From Sphingobacterium alkalisoli (GTDB lineage Bacteria; Bacteroidota; Bacteroidia; Sphingobacteriales; Sphingobacteriaceae), in assembly GCF_005049105.1 (NCBI RefSeq), contig NZ_SUKA01000003.1, positions 310,001-374,000 of the forward strand: a DNA stretch of 64,000 bases. The letters run 5' to 3'. Position 1 is the stretch's first letter. Every line of letters begins with the position of its first letter. Below the pieces are notes generated by a model. The model was not told the origin of the DNA, made no database searches, and saw only the letters and a program-made list of their open reading frames with translations. Positions 1 to 9,765 of this stretch are shown here, in pieces. A program made the position numbers and the translations under genes.

Positions 1-56
1 CGCTGCGTGAGTTTCGCAAATGGATTAAAATTATGTTAAAAAATGAAATTGTATAG
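1..56 (+). CDS. 3' end of an upstream gene (partial)
   Basis: The window opens inside a reading frame that ends LREFRKWIKIMLKNEIV and then a TAG at 54-56. The frame runs through the start codon of the next gene, so the two overlap by 14 bases, which is typical of translationally coupled operon genes. Only 17 or so residues are visible and no family can be assigned. The call rests on the open frame and the overlap only. Confidence 0.45.
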   Translation, partial: LREFRKWIKIMLKNEIV

Positions 57-876
57 CATAGAAACCGGTTTTTTTAAATTAGATGGTGGTGCGATGTTTG
101 GTGTCGTTCCGAAATCGATTTGGCATAAGTCTAACCCTGCAGACGATAACAACCTTTGCACTTGGGCGAATCGCTTATTACTGATCGAAGATGGAAAACG
201 TTTAACCTTGGTGGATACCGCAATCGGCGACAAGCAGGACGATAAGTTTTTCCGCCATTATTATTTACACGGCGATGCCACAATAGACTCCTCCTTAGCA
301 AAATACGGTTTTCACCGCGATGATATTACCGATATCCTGTTGACACATCTTCATTTTGATCATTGTGGGGGCGCTATACAACGCGAAGGCGATCGGTTAA
401 TCCCTGCATTCAAAAACGCCTATTATTGGAGTAATGAAAAACATTGGGAATGGGCCTTAAATCCCAATCCGAGGGAGAAAGCCTCATTTTTGAAAGAAAA
501 TATTCTCCCGATACAGGAAAGCGGTCAACTAAAATTTCTGAAAGAAGACGAGCGCTACGACAACAATATCACAATTCGCTATGCGAATGGTCACACAGAA
601 TCAATGATGCTGCCACAAATTGAATATAAGGGAAAAACAATCCTTTATATGGCCGATCTGTTGCCATCGGTCGGACATATTCCGCTTCCATATGTAATGA
701 GCTATGACATACGTCCGCTCACAACAATGCAGGAACGCCAATCTTATTGGAAGGAGATTGTGGATCGGGAATATATCCTGTTTTTCGAACACGACGCCGT
801 CAATGAGTGCTGTAACTTACAACACACGGAAAAAGGCATCCGAGTCAAAGATATATTTAAGTTAGACGATATTTAA
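43..876 (+). CDS. MBL-fold metallo-hydrolase
   Basis: A 277-residue protein of the metallo-beta-lactamase fold superfamily. The zinc-binding signature THLHFDHCGG lies near residue 102-111, a further histidine follows in NGHTES near 182, an aspartate in YMADLLPS near 202, and a late FEHD near 247. This matches the cytoplasmic lactonase/hydrolase branch (quorum-quenching lactonase-like or general MBL hydrolases). There is no signal peptide, so it is probably cytoplasmic. The substrate cannot be told from sequence. It overlaps the preceding partial gene and is probably its operon partner. Confidence 0.85.
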   Translation: MKLYSIETGFFKLDGGAMFGVVPKSIWHKSNPADDNNLCTWANRLLLIEDGKRLTLVDTAIGDKQDDKFFRHYYLHGDATIDSSLAKYGFHRDDITDILLTHLHFDHCGGAIQREGDRLIPAFKNAYYWSNEKHWEWALNPNPREKASFLKENILPIQESGQLKFLKEDERYDNNITIRYANGHTESMMLPQIEYKGKTILYMADLLPSVGHIPLPYVMSYDIRPLTTMQERQSYWKEIVDREYILFFEHDAVNECCNLQHTEKGIRVKDIFKLDDI

Positions 877-888
877 GAAAACCTATCC

Positions 889-3231
889 TTACCGTGTTTG
901 TGCCTCGCGCATTGGATTAGCTCCAACAGACTCTCCTCTTGTGCTTTGTTGTTGTCTAAACAATTCAAAATTAGAAGATTGGTATTGCCTCGGCCAAGCG
1001 TTGTTGTTTTCGTCTATATCTGCCGTTTCCCGATAGGGATCAATACGGATGAATTTTACATCTTTTCGCTTGGCAAATACTTTTTGCACCTGATTCTCAT
1101 TCTTGCGCCAGATGTAAGCCGGTACATTATCGATCTCTTTTGTACCGTCCTCATAATTCCATTCTATCAGGATTGGCATCACAAGCCCACCCTTATTACT
1201 AAAACTCAATTCGTAGAAGGTAATCTTTCCGTCTACGATTTCCTTTTCTTGACTACTCAACTTCGAATAAAAATCGTCGAATTCGCGCTTTTGTTTCGGT
1301 GTTACCTCAAATCGATCCCACTTATTGTAAAAATCTAATAAAGATGTATCTTTATCAACCAGGTACTCCATATGTTGCGCTAGATTGCGTTGGCGAGAGA
1401 TATTATTCAGATCTTCCTCATATTCTAACTTATTTTGCTGCTGCAAACTTTCCGGATGAAAATTCATCCGATAGGATACCACATTGTCTAAAGAGATGTC
1501 TACTGCATCTGTTCCAAAAAACCAGCCTCTCCAAAACCAGTCCAGATCTACCGCAGACGCATCTTCCATTGTGCGGAAAAAATCAGCTGGCGTCGGATGC
1601 TTGAATGCCCACCGCTTCGCATATTCCTTGAACGCAAAATCAAATAAATCCCTGCCCATTACCGTCTCTCTAAGAATATTTAATGCAGTAGCTGGTTTAG
1701 CATAAGCATTGGGACCAAATTGTACTATATTTTCCGAATTGGTCATAATAGGCTCTAATTGGTCCTTTGGAAGTTTCATATAGTCCGCAATCTTGTGTGC
1801 AGGGCCCCGTCTCGAAGGATAATCTTTTTCCCATTCCTGTTCTGCCAAATACTGTACAAAGGTATTCAATCCTTCATCCATCCACGTCCATTGACGCTCA
1901 TCCGAATTCACAATCATCGGAAAGAAATTATGCCCAACTTCATGAATAATAACACCAATCATACCGTATTTTGTCGCCTCCGAATAAGTACCATATTCAT
2001 CTGCGCGACCGTAGTTAAAGCAGATCATAGGATATTCCATCCCATTGGCCGCCTCCACTGAAATGGCCACCGGATAAGGATAAGGTATCGTATATTTAGA
2101 GTAGACTTTTAGGGTATGTGCAACGACTTTTGTTGAATAACGTCTATACAGTGGATAGGCCTCTGGTCCATAATACGACATAGCCATTGGCTGATTATTT
2201 TCCACGCCCTCCTTTACCTTCATCGCATCCCATACTAGTCTTCGGGAAGAAACAAATGCAAAATCACGTACATTCTTGGCTTCATAAGTCCAAGTCTTCT
2301 TGGTCTTAGACTTTTTTGTCATCGCTACTTTTGCTTCTTCTAATGTTACGATTTCTAAGGGCTCATCCGCGACTTGTGATTGCTTCCATCGAGCAAGTTG
2401 TTGCGGAGACAATACTTCTCCATAATTCTGACATTCACCCGTAGAGCCGACAACATGATCAGCAGGCACCGTTATATTTACTTTATAATCGCCAAATACC
2501 AACGCAAACTCCCCTCTTCCTGTAAATTGTTTATTTTGCCAGCCTTGAAAATCTGAATAAACTGCCATCCGGGGATACCACTGGGCTATCGTATACAGGT
2601 AATTGGCATCTTTTGCAAAATACTCATATCCTGCTCTTCCACCTTCTTTTATTCTATTATTTATTTTAAGATCCCAATCGATTTTGAAAACAAATTTAGC
2701 TCCTGGCTTCAGTGGCGTAGCTAGATCGATGCGCATCATCGTATAATTTATTGTGTAAAGAAGCGCTTTACCAGAAGCATCAACAACCTTTTTTATATTT
2801 ACACCGTACCCCTTTTCTGCTGGCACAAATTTATTCAATTCTTCAACCGACATTTTAGTACGAAGCGAACTCTCGTCAAATCGCATATTCTCAGCGTTGT
2901 CTGCATGCTCATTATCATCCAATTGCAACCACAGGTACGATAACGGATCCGGTGAATTATTAAAATAAGTTACTGTTTCCGATCCCTTCAGCAGCTGATT
3001 TTCATCATCTATCTCCACATCAATTAAATAATCAGCTTTCTGTTGCCAATACATAGATCCGGGAGCACCCGACGCCGTACGGAAAATATTGGGGTCTGTA
3101 ATCAGGGTACCCAATTGTTCGAATTTATTTCCATGATTGGACCCCGAATTAAGAGGTGTTTGCGCATTGATGAAACCTGCCGATCCCACCAAACAAAAGG
3201 TAATAATATACCTAAAAAATGAATAACTCAT
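889..3231 (-). CDS. M1-family (gluzincin) metallopeptidase, secreted
   Basis: A zinc aminopeptidase-like protein of about 780 residues. The catalytic HEVGH motif sits near residue 430, and the downstream glutamate ligand is in WMDEGLNTF about 19 residues later, as in family M1. The N-terminus is a signal peptide (MSYSFFRYIITFCLVGSAGF then INAQ), so it is exported. A longer frame upstream is possible, but the chosen ATG overlaps the TGA of the upstream HupE-like gene as ATGA, which strongly favours this start and translational coupling. It likely cleaves N-terminal residues or peptides in the periplasm or at the cell surface. Bacteroidota often carry this gene beside HupE and DUF6702 genes, as here. 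Confidence 0.88.
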   Translation of the reverse strand: MSYSFFRYIITFCLVGSAGFINAQTPLNSGSNHGNKFEQLGTLITDPNIFRTASGAPGSMYWQQKADYLIDVEIDDENQLLKGSETVTYFNNSPDPLSYLWLQLDDNEHADNAENMRFDESSLRTKMSVEELNKFVPAEKGYGVNIKKVVDASGKALLYTINYTMMRIDLATPLKPGAKFVFKIDWDLKINNRIKEGGRAGYEYFAKDANYLYTIAQWYPRMAVYSDFQGWQNKQFTGRGEFALVFGDYKVNITVPADHVVGSTGECQNYGEVLSPQQLARWKQSQVADEPLEIVTLEEAKVAMTKKSKTKKTWTYEAKNVRDFAFVSSRRLVWDAMKVKEGVENNQPMAMSYYGPEAYPLYRRYSTKVVAHTLKVYSKYTIPYPYPVAISVEAANGMEYPMICFNYGRADEYGTYSEATKYGMIGVIIHEVGHNFFPMIVNSDERQWTWMDEGLNTFVQYLAEQEWEKDYPSRRGPAHKIADYMKLPKDQLEPIMTNSENIVQFGPNAYAKPATALNILRETVMGRDLFDFAFKEYAKRWAFKHPTPADFFRTMEDASAVDLDWFWRGWFFGTDAVDISLDNVVSYRMNFHPESLQQQNKLEYEEDLNNISRQRNLAQHMEYLVDKDTSLLDFYNKWDRFEVTPKQKREFDDFYSKLSSQEKEIVDGKITFYELSFSNKGGLVMPILIEWNYEDGTKEIDNVPAYIWRKNENQVQKVFAKRKDVKFIRIDPYRETADIDENNNAWPRQYQSSNFELFRQQQSTRGESVGANPMREAQTR

Positions 3232-3803
3232 AACGGAAAACGATCTAATGCCATCATAAATGATATACCGACGACAGCCGAAGAAAGAAAAAAACTCCAA
3301 TCTCTCTTCTTTACTTTAAATAAACTGACTACCACTGCACTTAATAATATTACCAAAAAAACGATGATCAATTGCCCAAATTCCAATCCAATATTAAACG
3401 ATAATAAAGGCCACACAATATTCGCTTCCTTGCCTAATAGTGATCGCAGGTAATTAGAAAAACCTAGACCATGGATCAAACCAAAAATCAGCGTCATAGT
3501 GTACAAAAAAACAGGATTTCTTCCTTTGTTTGATCGAAAAAGATTTGTTAGTGCTGTAAATAGGATTGTAACCGGAATCAGAAATTCGATCCAGCCCACA
3601 TTTACCTTTACAATGCTGAATACCGCCAAAGCCAATGTCAAAGAGTGGCCTACAGTAAATGCCGTCACTAGCCACAAAATACGCTTCCAATCCTTTAAAG
3701 CATAGCTACAACATAGTACCAGTACAAACAAGATATGATCGTATCCATTTAAGTCAAGAATATGTTGCCAGCCCAACTGAAAATATATCCAAAAATCCTG
3801 CAT
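3228..3803 (-). CDS. HupE/UreJ-like integral membrane protein
   Basis: A 191-residue hydrophobic protein with about five to six membrane segments and the family signature GYDHILFVLVL near residue 20, plus TVGHSLTLALA and LIHGLGFS. Conserved histidines in these segments are characteristic of the HupE/UreJ_2 family, whose members are associated with metal (nickel/cobalt) handling or are uncharacterised. In Bacteroidota this version usually sits beside an M1 peptidase, so a role in metal uptake for this cell is only inference. Its TGA overlaps the ATG of the peptidase gene. Confidence 0.82.
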   Translation of the reverse strand: MQDFWIYFQLGWQHILDLNGYDHILFVLVLCCSYALKDWKRILWLVTAFTVGHSLTLALAVFSIVKVNVGWIEFLIPVTILFTALTNLFRSNKGRNPVFLYTMTLIFGLIHGLGFSNYLRSLLGKEANIVWPLLSFNIGLEFGQLIIVFLVILLSAVVVSLFKVKKRDWSFFLSSAVVGISFMMALDRFPL

Positions 3804-3910
3804 TAATTTTAGGTTTTAAACTTCATAAACACAATATTACAATTTTTTATGTTAGGTTGGCAGAAGAAATTGTAACAACATTATTCATATGTAATCGAAT
3901 GAAATAATTG

Positions 3911-3918
3911 TATTTTTG
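3911..3918 (+). promoter_or_regulatory. Candidate Bacteroidota -7 element
   Basis: TATTTTTG matches the Bacteroidota sigma-70 -7 consensus TAnnTTTG and lies 11 bases before the ATG of the DUF6702 gene. A convincing -33 TTG at the right distance was not found, so this is a weak call. Confidence 0.3.
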
Positions 3919-3929
3919 AAGAACAGACA

Positions 3930-4442
3930 ATGAAGACAGTAAAGAATCCAATAAAGATATATTTAGCACTAATCTTAACAGTAATTTGCCTGTTTACTTA
4001 TGCTCATCCTTTTTATGTTTCCATCACGGATATCGTGTATTCGTCTGCAAAAAAAAACATAGAGATTTCGTCCCGGATATTCTTTGATGATTTGGAAGCC
4101 GCTTTAAATCAGGACGGGAAGACCCAGTTTGATATACGCAAGCCACATCGCAAGGATGTTATAGATACTGCAATAGCAGCTTATGCTAAGAAATATTTTA
4201 AGGTTTCTACTAATGGTCAAATACAAGTTTTAACTTACGTGGGTTACGAAATTGAAGACGATGTAGTTTGGTGCTACTTCGAAATTCCGCAATCCCAACC
4301 CGTGAAAAAATTAGAGGTATCTAATCGGATGCTTTATAACAATTTCAAAAGCCAATCCCATATCTTTCATGTAACCGTAGACGGAAAGCGGCAAAGCACA
4401 AAAATTGACAATCCAAAAAGTTTTTTCAAAATGGAATTTTAA
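3930..4442 (+). CDS. DUF6702 family protein
   Basis: A 170-residue protein with an N-terminal hydrophobic signal (ILTVICLFTYAHPFYVS) and the conserved HPFYVSITDI start of the mature region that is typical of the small Bacteroidota family DUF6702. The rest is predicted beta-rich with no catalytic signature. It lies divergent from the HupE-like/M1 pair, and members of this family are repeatedly found next to M1 peptidases, so a shared envelope role is plausible but unproven. Function unknown. Confidence 0.75.
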   Translation: MKTVKNPIKIYLALILTVICLFTYAHPFYVSITDIVYSSAKKNIEISSRIFFDDLEAALNQDGKTQFDIRKPHRKDVIDTAIAAYAKKYFKVSTNGQIQVLTYVGYEIEDDVVWCYFEIPQSQPVKKLEVSNRMLYNNFKSQSHIFHVTVDGKRQSTKIDNPKSFFKMEF

Positions 4443-4482
4443 TGCTTAGCGATTACGTAAATAGATATTAGATACACACCCG

Positions 4483-4884
4483 CTACGAAGGTTTTACTAC
4501 CGCAGTTTCTACATTCTTTTGACTAAATTCTTTGTATTTACGTATTTCTACTGAAAGCTTAGTAAGGGCATACCCCACAATAGTCACATCGTCCAACCAA
4601 CCCGCGATAGGAACAAAATCTGGAAGCGCGTCAAGAGGCGACAAAACGTATACGATAGTGCCAACAATAATAGACATATTCCATTTGCTCATCTTATACC
4701 GACCTTTCCACACATCCCTCACCATCGCTATAAGCACCTTAAAATCGCTCATCCTGTCATTGAGATGGAACGCTTTGTTCTCTGCTTTATCCAGATCATT
4801 AGTTGTTAACTTATGTGATTTAAAAATTTCAAATAGCAACAATGCTCTCTTTAAATATCTCATCTTCCTCATGTTCATATACAT
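4483..4884 (-). CDS. YkvA-like DUF1232 membrane protein
   Basis: A 133-residue protein containing the DUF1232 core: YVLSPLDALPDFVPIAGWLDD, a hydrophobic hairpin with the conserved SP-D-xxPD pattern around residues 80-100. Such proteins are small membrane-associated proteins of unknown function. The N-terminus (MYMNMRKMRYLKRAL) is basic and offers several possible start codons; the exact start is uncertain by a few residues. It lies downstream of the TPR gene on the same strand. Confidence 0.78.
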   Translation of the reverse strand: MYMNMRKMRYLKRALLLFEIFKSHKLTTNDLDKAENKAFHLNDRMSDFKVLIAMVRDVWKGRYKMSKWNMSIIVGTIVYVLSPLDALPDFVPIAGWLDDVTIVGYALTKLSVEIRKYKEFSQKNVETAVVKPS

Positions 4885-4915
4885 TTGTCCTATCTATTGC
4901 AAAAAGAGTACCATA

Positions 4916-5941
4916 CTACTCTCCTTCCAATTCTTCAAACTTTTCAAAATCCAATCTCGCTCCTTCATTATCCCCTATCCGTTCTTTCAAAACTCCTCTA
5001 TACTGATATAAATCCGAATAGTGTGGATTAATCGCAATAGCTTTGTCGTAATCTTCCAAAGCCGCATTTAGATTGTGATTGCGTTCCAATATATCCGCAC
5101 GCATTGTATAAATGTAAAAATCGTCGGGAACTAGATCTATTAATTTCGTGTAATCCGCGAGCGCAGCTTCCAAATTATCTTGAGATTCATAAAACTGAGC
5201 CCGTTCTTCATATACAGCTACATGCAAAGGGTCGATAGAGAGGGAACACTCAAAATCAGCTAATGCAGCGTTATATTCACGTATCCAGACAAACAATTTA
5301 CCTCTATATAGATAAGCAGTAGCCGAAGTTCCACCTATCGCTATGGCCTTATTAAAATCCTGTAGCGCCAAATCGTAACGCAACATACGAAGATAAACCG
5401 CACCTCTAGCTATATATAAGTCAACATTACTCGGTTCCAATGAAATAGCCACCGTGTAATCAAGAACAGCATTTTTGTAGTTAAAATGCTGCACCAATAA
5501 CAAAGCCCGGTTGATGTGCAGCTGAAGCTGTCCGGCTTTTTTCTCAATTTTTTTATCTAACTCCAATAGTTCTTCTCCATCCACCATCTCCCCTTCATTT
5601 TCTCTCCATTCCAAGTAATTATGATAATTAAAGTCTAAACGCTTTGCGACTTGATAGTCATAAAATGCCCCCTCATCATCTCCAAGAGCGGTATTGACCA
5701 ATGAGCGGCACGCATAGAAAAATGGAAGATCCCCATATAAAGAAATAGCATGTGAATACACCTCCATAGCAACATCGTATTTTTGATGTTGCCATGCGAA
5801 CAAACCTTCAGCTGCTAATCGCTCTGCATCATGATGAGATTTGCCAGCTCCTATTACCGACTCACGTAAAGAAGAACCTGGAAAATACGCACTACTCGGT
5901 AGTATATAAAATAAATTTTGATCTAAATCCATGAGAATCAT
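4916..5941 (-). CDS. Tetratricopeptide repeat protein
   Basis: A 341-residue protein made almost entirely of TPR units; recurring patterns such as AALADFECSLSIDPLHVAVY, AALADYTKLIDLVPDDFYIY and AALEDYDKAIAINPHYSDLY mark helical pairs spaced by 34 residues. There is no signal peptide or catalytic domain, so it is probably a cytoplasmic scaffold. The partner is unknown. It is followed on the same strand by the DUF1232 gene, with a 31-base gap. Confidence 0.85.
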   Translation of the reverse strand: MILMDLDQNLFYILPSSAYFPGSSLRESVIGAGKSHHDAERLAAEGLFAWQHQKYDVAMEVYSHAISLYGDLPFFYACRSLVNTALGDDEGAFYDYQVAKRLDFNYHNYLEWRENEGEMVDGEELLELDKKIEKKAGQLQLHINRALLLVQHFNYKNAVLDYTVAISLEPSNVDLYIARGAVYLRMLRYDLALQDFNKAIAIGGTSATAYLYRGKLFVWIREYNAALADFECSLSIDPLHVAVYEERAQFYESQDNLEAALADYTKLIDLVPDDFYIYTMRADILERNHNLNAALEDYDKAIAINPHYSDLYQYRGVLKERIGDNEGARLDFEKFEELEGE

Positions 5942-5986
5942 TTAATGGTGACTGGTAATCTGTGACTGGTAAGTAATCACCAACCC

Positions 5987-6742
5987 CTAATCACCAAAAT
6001 ACCGTTTGATAATGCGCAGTTTATGGGAATATCGGTTCACATCAGCATTAAATATACCTAGACTATCCATTTTATCAATCCGCACCTTTCCTGCCGCATG
6101 AATGATGGTTTCATTATCTATCATTACCCCAACATGGGTAATCCTTCCTTCTTCATTATCAAAGAATGCCAAATCCCCGGCTTTTATCTCCGGCAAAAAA
6201 TCGACTACGGTGCCATTCTCTCCCTGTTGCCAAGCGTCCCGCTTCAGAAACACACCAAAATGTTTATAAACAACCTGACTGAAACCAGAACAATCTATGC
6301 CACCTCTTGATCTTCCTCCCCACATGTAGGGACTATCTAAGTAATGCATAAATAATTTTGGAAATTCCTTTTCAAAATCAACCAAGGTGGGTTTACGCAT
6401 CTTTCCTTCTATACGATACATTTCCTCTCCTATTCTCATTTCAGGTATAGACACTTGGGTACCATGTATCAGGCGAACGGATTTGCCGGCGCTTTTAGCA
6501 ATAGCACCTTCCAGATCCACGATGTAGTCTTTCTTGTTCGTGCCCTGTTCAATATATACATATTGACTGCTTTGAATCCATCCTTCATAGTTGACCGTAA
6601 ATAATCGAATACGATCAAAATCGATTCCATGTTCCAAAATTTCAAACTCCTCTCCAAAAAGAATCTGTGTAACCATCTCACTACGATGAGAGGGCTCTGC
6701 TCGAAGAGGAACGATGCTTAAACTACAGCTGGCTACACGCAT
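5987..6742 (-). CDS. NlpC/P60 (C40) cysteine peptidase with SH3-like domain
   Basis: A 251-residue putative cell-wall peptidase. The N-terminal ~70 residues resemble a bacterial SH3 domain (VPLRAEPSHRSEMVTQILFG pattern). The C-terminal half holds the catalytic cysteine in GGIDCSGFSQ near residue 150 and the histidine in ITHVGVMID near 205, followed by a further histidine in IIHAAG. Enzymes of this family cleave gamma-D-glutamyl-diaminopimelate bonds in peptidoglycan peptides. No obvious signal peptide is visible, as in several Bacteroidota paralogues, suggesting recycling of imported muropeptides or non-classical export. Confidence 0.9.
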   Translation of the reverse strand: MRVASCSLSIVPLRAEPSHRSEMVTQILFGEEFEILEHGIDFDRIRLFTVNYEGWIQSSQYVYIEQGTNKKDYIVDLEGAIAKSAGKSVRLIHGTQVSIPEMRIGEEMYRIEGKMRKPTLVDFEKEFPKLFMHYLDSPYMWGGRSRGGIDCSGFSQVVYKHFGVFLKRDAWQQGENGTVVDFLPEIKAGDLAFFDNEEGRITHVGVMIDNETIIHAAGKVRIDKMDSLGIFNADVNRYSHKLRIIKRYFGD

Positions 6743-6821
6743 ATCGAATATTATATTTAAAACAAAACTATCATAAATAATGTTTTATAAAAGAATATAG
6801 TTCTAAAAAAACCGTAAAATT

Positions 6822-7289
6822 ATGGCTAAGCAAAGATTTCAAAGAATATTACTAGCGGTGGACGATACGCCATGCTCGCTAAAGGCAATAGAATATGCCA
6901 AAGAGATTGTAGAAGAGTTTAGATCTTCTATCGCACTGATTACAGTTATTCCCCCTACGTCTCCAGCAAGCTATGGAGCCGATCCGTTATTGGGACAACA
7001 GCCGATCATCGTGCCAGAGGTATCCGAAGTGCAACAAAAATCCGCGGAGGAATATCTCAACAACCTAGCACTTGACTTTACATCCGCTTCGGAAGTTTTC
7101 GTGTTCACAAGAATCGGATCAGTACGGGAAGAAATACTCCTAGCTGCACATGAATGGGAGGCGAAACTCATCATCTTAGGATCTAACGGGCGTACGGGAT
7201 TCGATCATTTTATCTCCGGAAGTGTATCCGAATCTGTTATTCGAAAAGCAGAATGTCCGGTATTAGTAGTACCAGGTAAATGTGATTAA
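6822..7289 (+). CDS. Universal stress protein (UspA family)
   Basis: A 155-residue single-domain Usp. The N-terminus RILLAVDDTPCSLKAIEYA and the C-terminal nucleotide-binding loop GSNGRTGFDHFISGSVS match the ATP-binding G-2X-G-9X-G(S/T) signature, so this belongs to the ATP-binding subclass. Such proteins accumulate under stress; the precise role is unknown. It is a single gene, divergent from the NlpC/P60 gene and convergent with the methyltransferase. Confidence 0.93.
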   Translation: MAKQRFQRILLAVDDTPCSLKAIEYAKEIVEEFRSSIALITVIPPTSPASYGADPLLGQQPIIVPEVSEVQQKSAEEYLNNLALDFTSASEVFVFTRIGSVREEILLAAHEWEAKLIILGSNGRTGFDHFISGSVSESVIRKAECPVLVVPGKCD

Positions 7290-7313
7290 TTTTGAAAGGG
7301 GCATAAAAGCACC

Positions 7314-8495
7314 TTATATTTTGATAAGGCGGGCAGCAAACATACTGTCTGCCTTATCCTGATACCCTTTGATAACTTCCAGTCGATCTAGTTTCAATCC
7401 CAATTCTTTCACCATATAATCTACTACGTTCTCGTTTTCTTCTTTGAAAACAGAACAAGTTATATAAGTCATTGCGCCATTCGGTTTCAGATGTCGAACC
7501 ACCCGTTGGGCTATTGCTCGCTGTAAAGTCGAAAATTCCACTAATTGATCCATAGAAAACTGTTGAATCATCTCTGGAGTGCGCCCCCACGTTCCTGAAC
7601 CTGAACACGGAGCATCCAGTATGATGCCATCAAACAATTCATCACCCAATATCGAAAAAGTGTCCTGCCTAAGATCAATTATTTTTTTACGATAATCTTG
7701 TCGGATATCAGCTTTTTGAAAACGTTCATCCAAGTTCCGTAAGATAGATAACCTCACATCCGAAACCAGTAAATTCGTTTTGGGATACCTATCTAAAAAT
7801 AACAAAGCCTTCCCTCCAGAAGCAGCACAAGCGTCCCACCAACTCTGACCAGGCAACGCCTCCATAAAGTGAATTGTTTTTTGAGAAGATAAATCCTGCA
7901 CTTCATACTTGCCTTCTAGTCGAAAAAGCTGCTGTAGTTTTGTACCGTTCGATAACGCGAGAGTTTGCGGCCCTATTTCATGGACAGCAAAACCAACTTT
8001 CTCCAGTTCAGACTTCACTTCGTGTTCAAATCCCCGCTTGATACGGATAAACAATTTAGGTTGGGTAAAGAAACTGGCGACAAAGGCATCTTTATCAATT
8101 TCGTCAGACATATGATCCGAAAAAGGAAAAACATCGTAAAGTTGAAAATTAAACCTATCGAATAAAATCCGAATTTTATCCACAACAGGTAATTCCAATG
8201 TAGGGAATAGATCGGGATATACCAGAGCAACCAAACTGGAATGTGTTTCACAGAGGTATTCTGCTAGCGCTAAGCGTTCCATCATCGGTAATTCAGCCTT
8301 GGCTTTACCGATCCGAAAAAAATTATAACAAAGACGAGAGGTCATCCTTCTATCGGATGATCCCATCTGTTTACTCTCTTTAAAGAACCGCGTCAGATAT
8401 CGGGCAAATGGCTCTGTACTAGAAAAACCAGTTAATGCCTTTTCAAAATTCCGAAACTGTTGACCAATACGTCTTTCATTAACCTCCATATTCAA
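7314..8495 (-). CDS. RsmB/NOP-type RNA cytosine-5 methyltransferase
   Basis: A 393-residue SAM-dependent RNA methyltransferase. The SAM-binding part begins at WWDACAASGGKALLFLDR, the first active-site cysteine is in DAPCSGSGTWGR and the catalytic second cysteine is in TYITCSVFKEEN, the two-cysteine arrangement of RNA m5C enzymes. The N-terminal half lacks a clear NusB-like domain signature but is about the right length for a divergent one. The target is probably rRNA (C967-like) by family analogy. It is separated by three bases from the lipoprotein gene upstream, so it is likely co-transcribed. Confidence 0.88.
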   Translation of the reverse strand: MNMEVNERRIGQQFRNFEKALTGFSSTEPFARYLTRFFKESKQMGSSDRRMTSRLCYNFFRIGKAKAELPMMERLALAEYLCETHSSLVALVYPDLFPTLELPVVDKIRILFDRFNFQLYDVFPFSDHMSDEIDKDAFVASFFTQPKLFIRIKRGFEHEVKSELEKVGFAVHEIGPQTLALSNGTKLQQLFRLEGKYEVQDLSSQKTIHFMEALPGQSWWDACAASGGKALLFLDRYPKTNLLVSDVRLSILRNLDERFQKADIRQDYRKKIIDLRQDTFSILGDELFDGIILDAPCSGSGTWGRTPEMIQQFSMDQLVEFSTLQRAIAQRVVRHLKPNGAMTYITCSVFKEENENVVDYMVKELGLKLDRLEVIKGYQDKADSMFAARLIKI

Positions 8496-8498
8496 GGA

Positions 8499-9761
8499 TT
8501 AACGAAGACCAAAAGAATTGCCCGTATAAACATGAATGGAAACTGCATCATTTGAGAATCCCCAAGCATCATTATGCTTAAACTTGTAAGAACTGAACAA
8601 ACCATTAAATGGTTCGGTGGTCAAATGATCTTTTAGATTCCTTCCATTATATTTATCAATTAACCCACCAAAATAAATAGCCGCATCATAGCCTTTGTAC
8701 GAATTATCTGACGGATTAACTCCAAACTGCGTAAGATAAGATTCTTTGAAGGTCTTAGCCTTTGTTGACCAGCTCTTTAGATGACTTTCAGAAGTAATTG
8801 TCGGCGTATAATTCGCAAAATTAGGATATACTTGAAAATCATAACGCGACCAAAGAGGATGGCCAAAAAGTTTAAAAGAATAATATCCTTCCTTAGCTTT
8901 AAGATCTAAATTTCCTAGTAATGTTTTTATTTGAAATTTATCGGTAGTACCTGTTACGATTAAATTTGCACCTGTTGTCGAAAGCTTTTCATTCATCTGT
9001 GCCGTAGAAGAAACGGAATAAATTTCTGCCGCAGGTTTAAATTGCTTAATTGCCGACAGCATACCATTTAAGAACTGCTTTCCATCCGCATCTGAAGTAT
9101 TGTATATAATAATTACATCTCCAGGCATATATCGTCGCGCGATTTCTGACGCAAGGGCATTCACATGTGAACGTATTGGGGGTGTTAAAGAAACTAAATT
9201 CGGAAGATTAAACTCACTGGGCATACTAGCCGCTAATGGATTAATCTGTAAGACTTCTTTATTTAACAGATTGGTACCAAATGTTTTGATTTCTTTAGGA
9301 TATACAGGGCCTACAATTAAAGAAGCCTCTTTTACCTCCTCAGATTGTGCCAATGTCGCGTTTTGAAAATCATCATCTTTTGAATCCAATACATTGACGT
9401 AAAAATTCGATCCTTTTTCCGCTAACTCATCTAATCCGAGTTGAAAACCTTGATAGAAATCCAAGGCTAAGGCAGACCGTTTTACATCAGCATCCAATAC
9501 AGCTTCACCTGAAATTTGGTGCAATTGAAAAGGTAAGACCAGTGAAATATTTCTGTCTATATACTTTTTATTCGCACTTGCTTTCCCAGATTCTTTCGAG
9601 CCCTCCTTATCTGATTCCGTTTCCTTGGCTCCTGCAGCATTAGGATCTTTACCACCTACATTTCCCTGATAATCAGGAGATCGTAGCACGGTACGTTTAG
9701 TCCCACATGAAGATATAAATAGTAAACAGAGCAGGAAAAATAGAATGCTGAAGTTTCTCAC
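8499..9761 (-). CDS. Periplasmic-binding-protein-like lipoprotein (GTG start)
   Basis: A ~420-residue lipoprotein: signal segment ILFFLLCLLFISSC with a lipobox cysteine, then a low-complexity acidic/lysine linker and a type-1 periplasmic-binding fold (VLPFQLHQISGEA... LIVGPVYPKEIKTFG... VIIIYNTSDADGKQF). This resembles LppC/ABC-type amino-acid binding modules used as envelope sensors or cell-wall regulators. A longer frame reaches into guaA, but the signal peptide begins directly at a GTG at 9761, four bases after the guaA TAG, so this start is preferred. It is coupled to guaA and to the downstream methyltransferase. Confidence 0.78.
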   Translation of the reverse strand: MRNFSILFFLLCLLFISSCGTKRTVLRSPDYQGNVGGKDPNAAGAKETESDKEGSKESGKASANKKYIDRNISLVLPFQLHQISGEAVLDADVKRSALALDFYQGFQLGLDELAEKGSNFYVNVLDSKDDDFQNATLAQSEEVKEASLIVGPVYPKEIKTFGTNLLNKEVLQINPLAASMPSEFNLPNLVSLTPPIRSHVNALASEIARRYMPGDVIIIYNTSDADGKQFLNGMLSAIKQFKPAAEIYSVSSTAQMNEKLSTTGANLIVTGTTDKFQIKTLLGNLDLKAKEGYYSFKLFGHPLWSRYDFQVYPNFANYTPTITSESHLKSWSTKAKTFKESYLTQFGVNPSDNSYKGYDAAIYFGGLIDKYNGRNLKDHLTTEPFNGLFSSYKFKHNDAWGFSNDAVSIHVYTGNSFGLR

Positions 9762-9765
9762 TTTT

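Noticed and set aside
898..2061. Plus-strand reading frames across the M1 peptidase gene
   Set aside because: They are antisense shadows of the minus-strand gene without motifs of their own.
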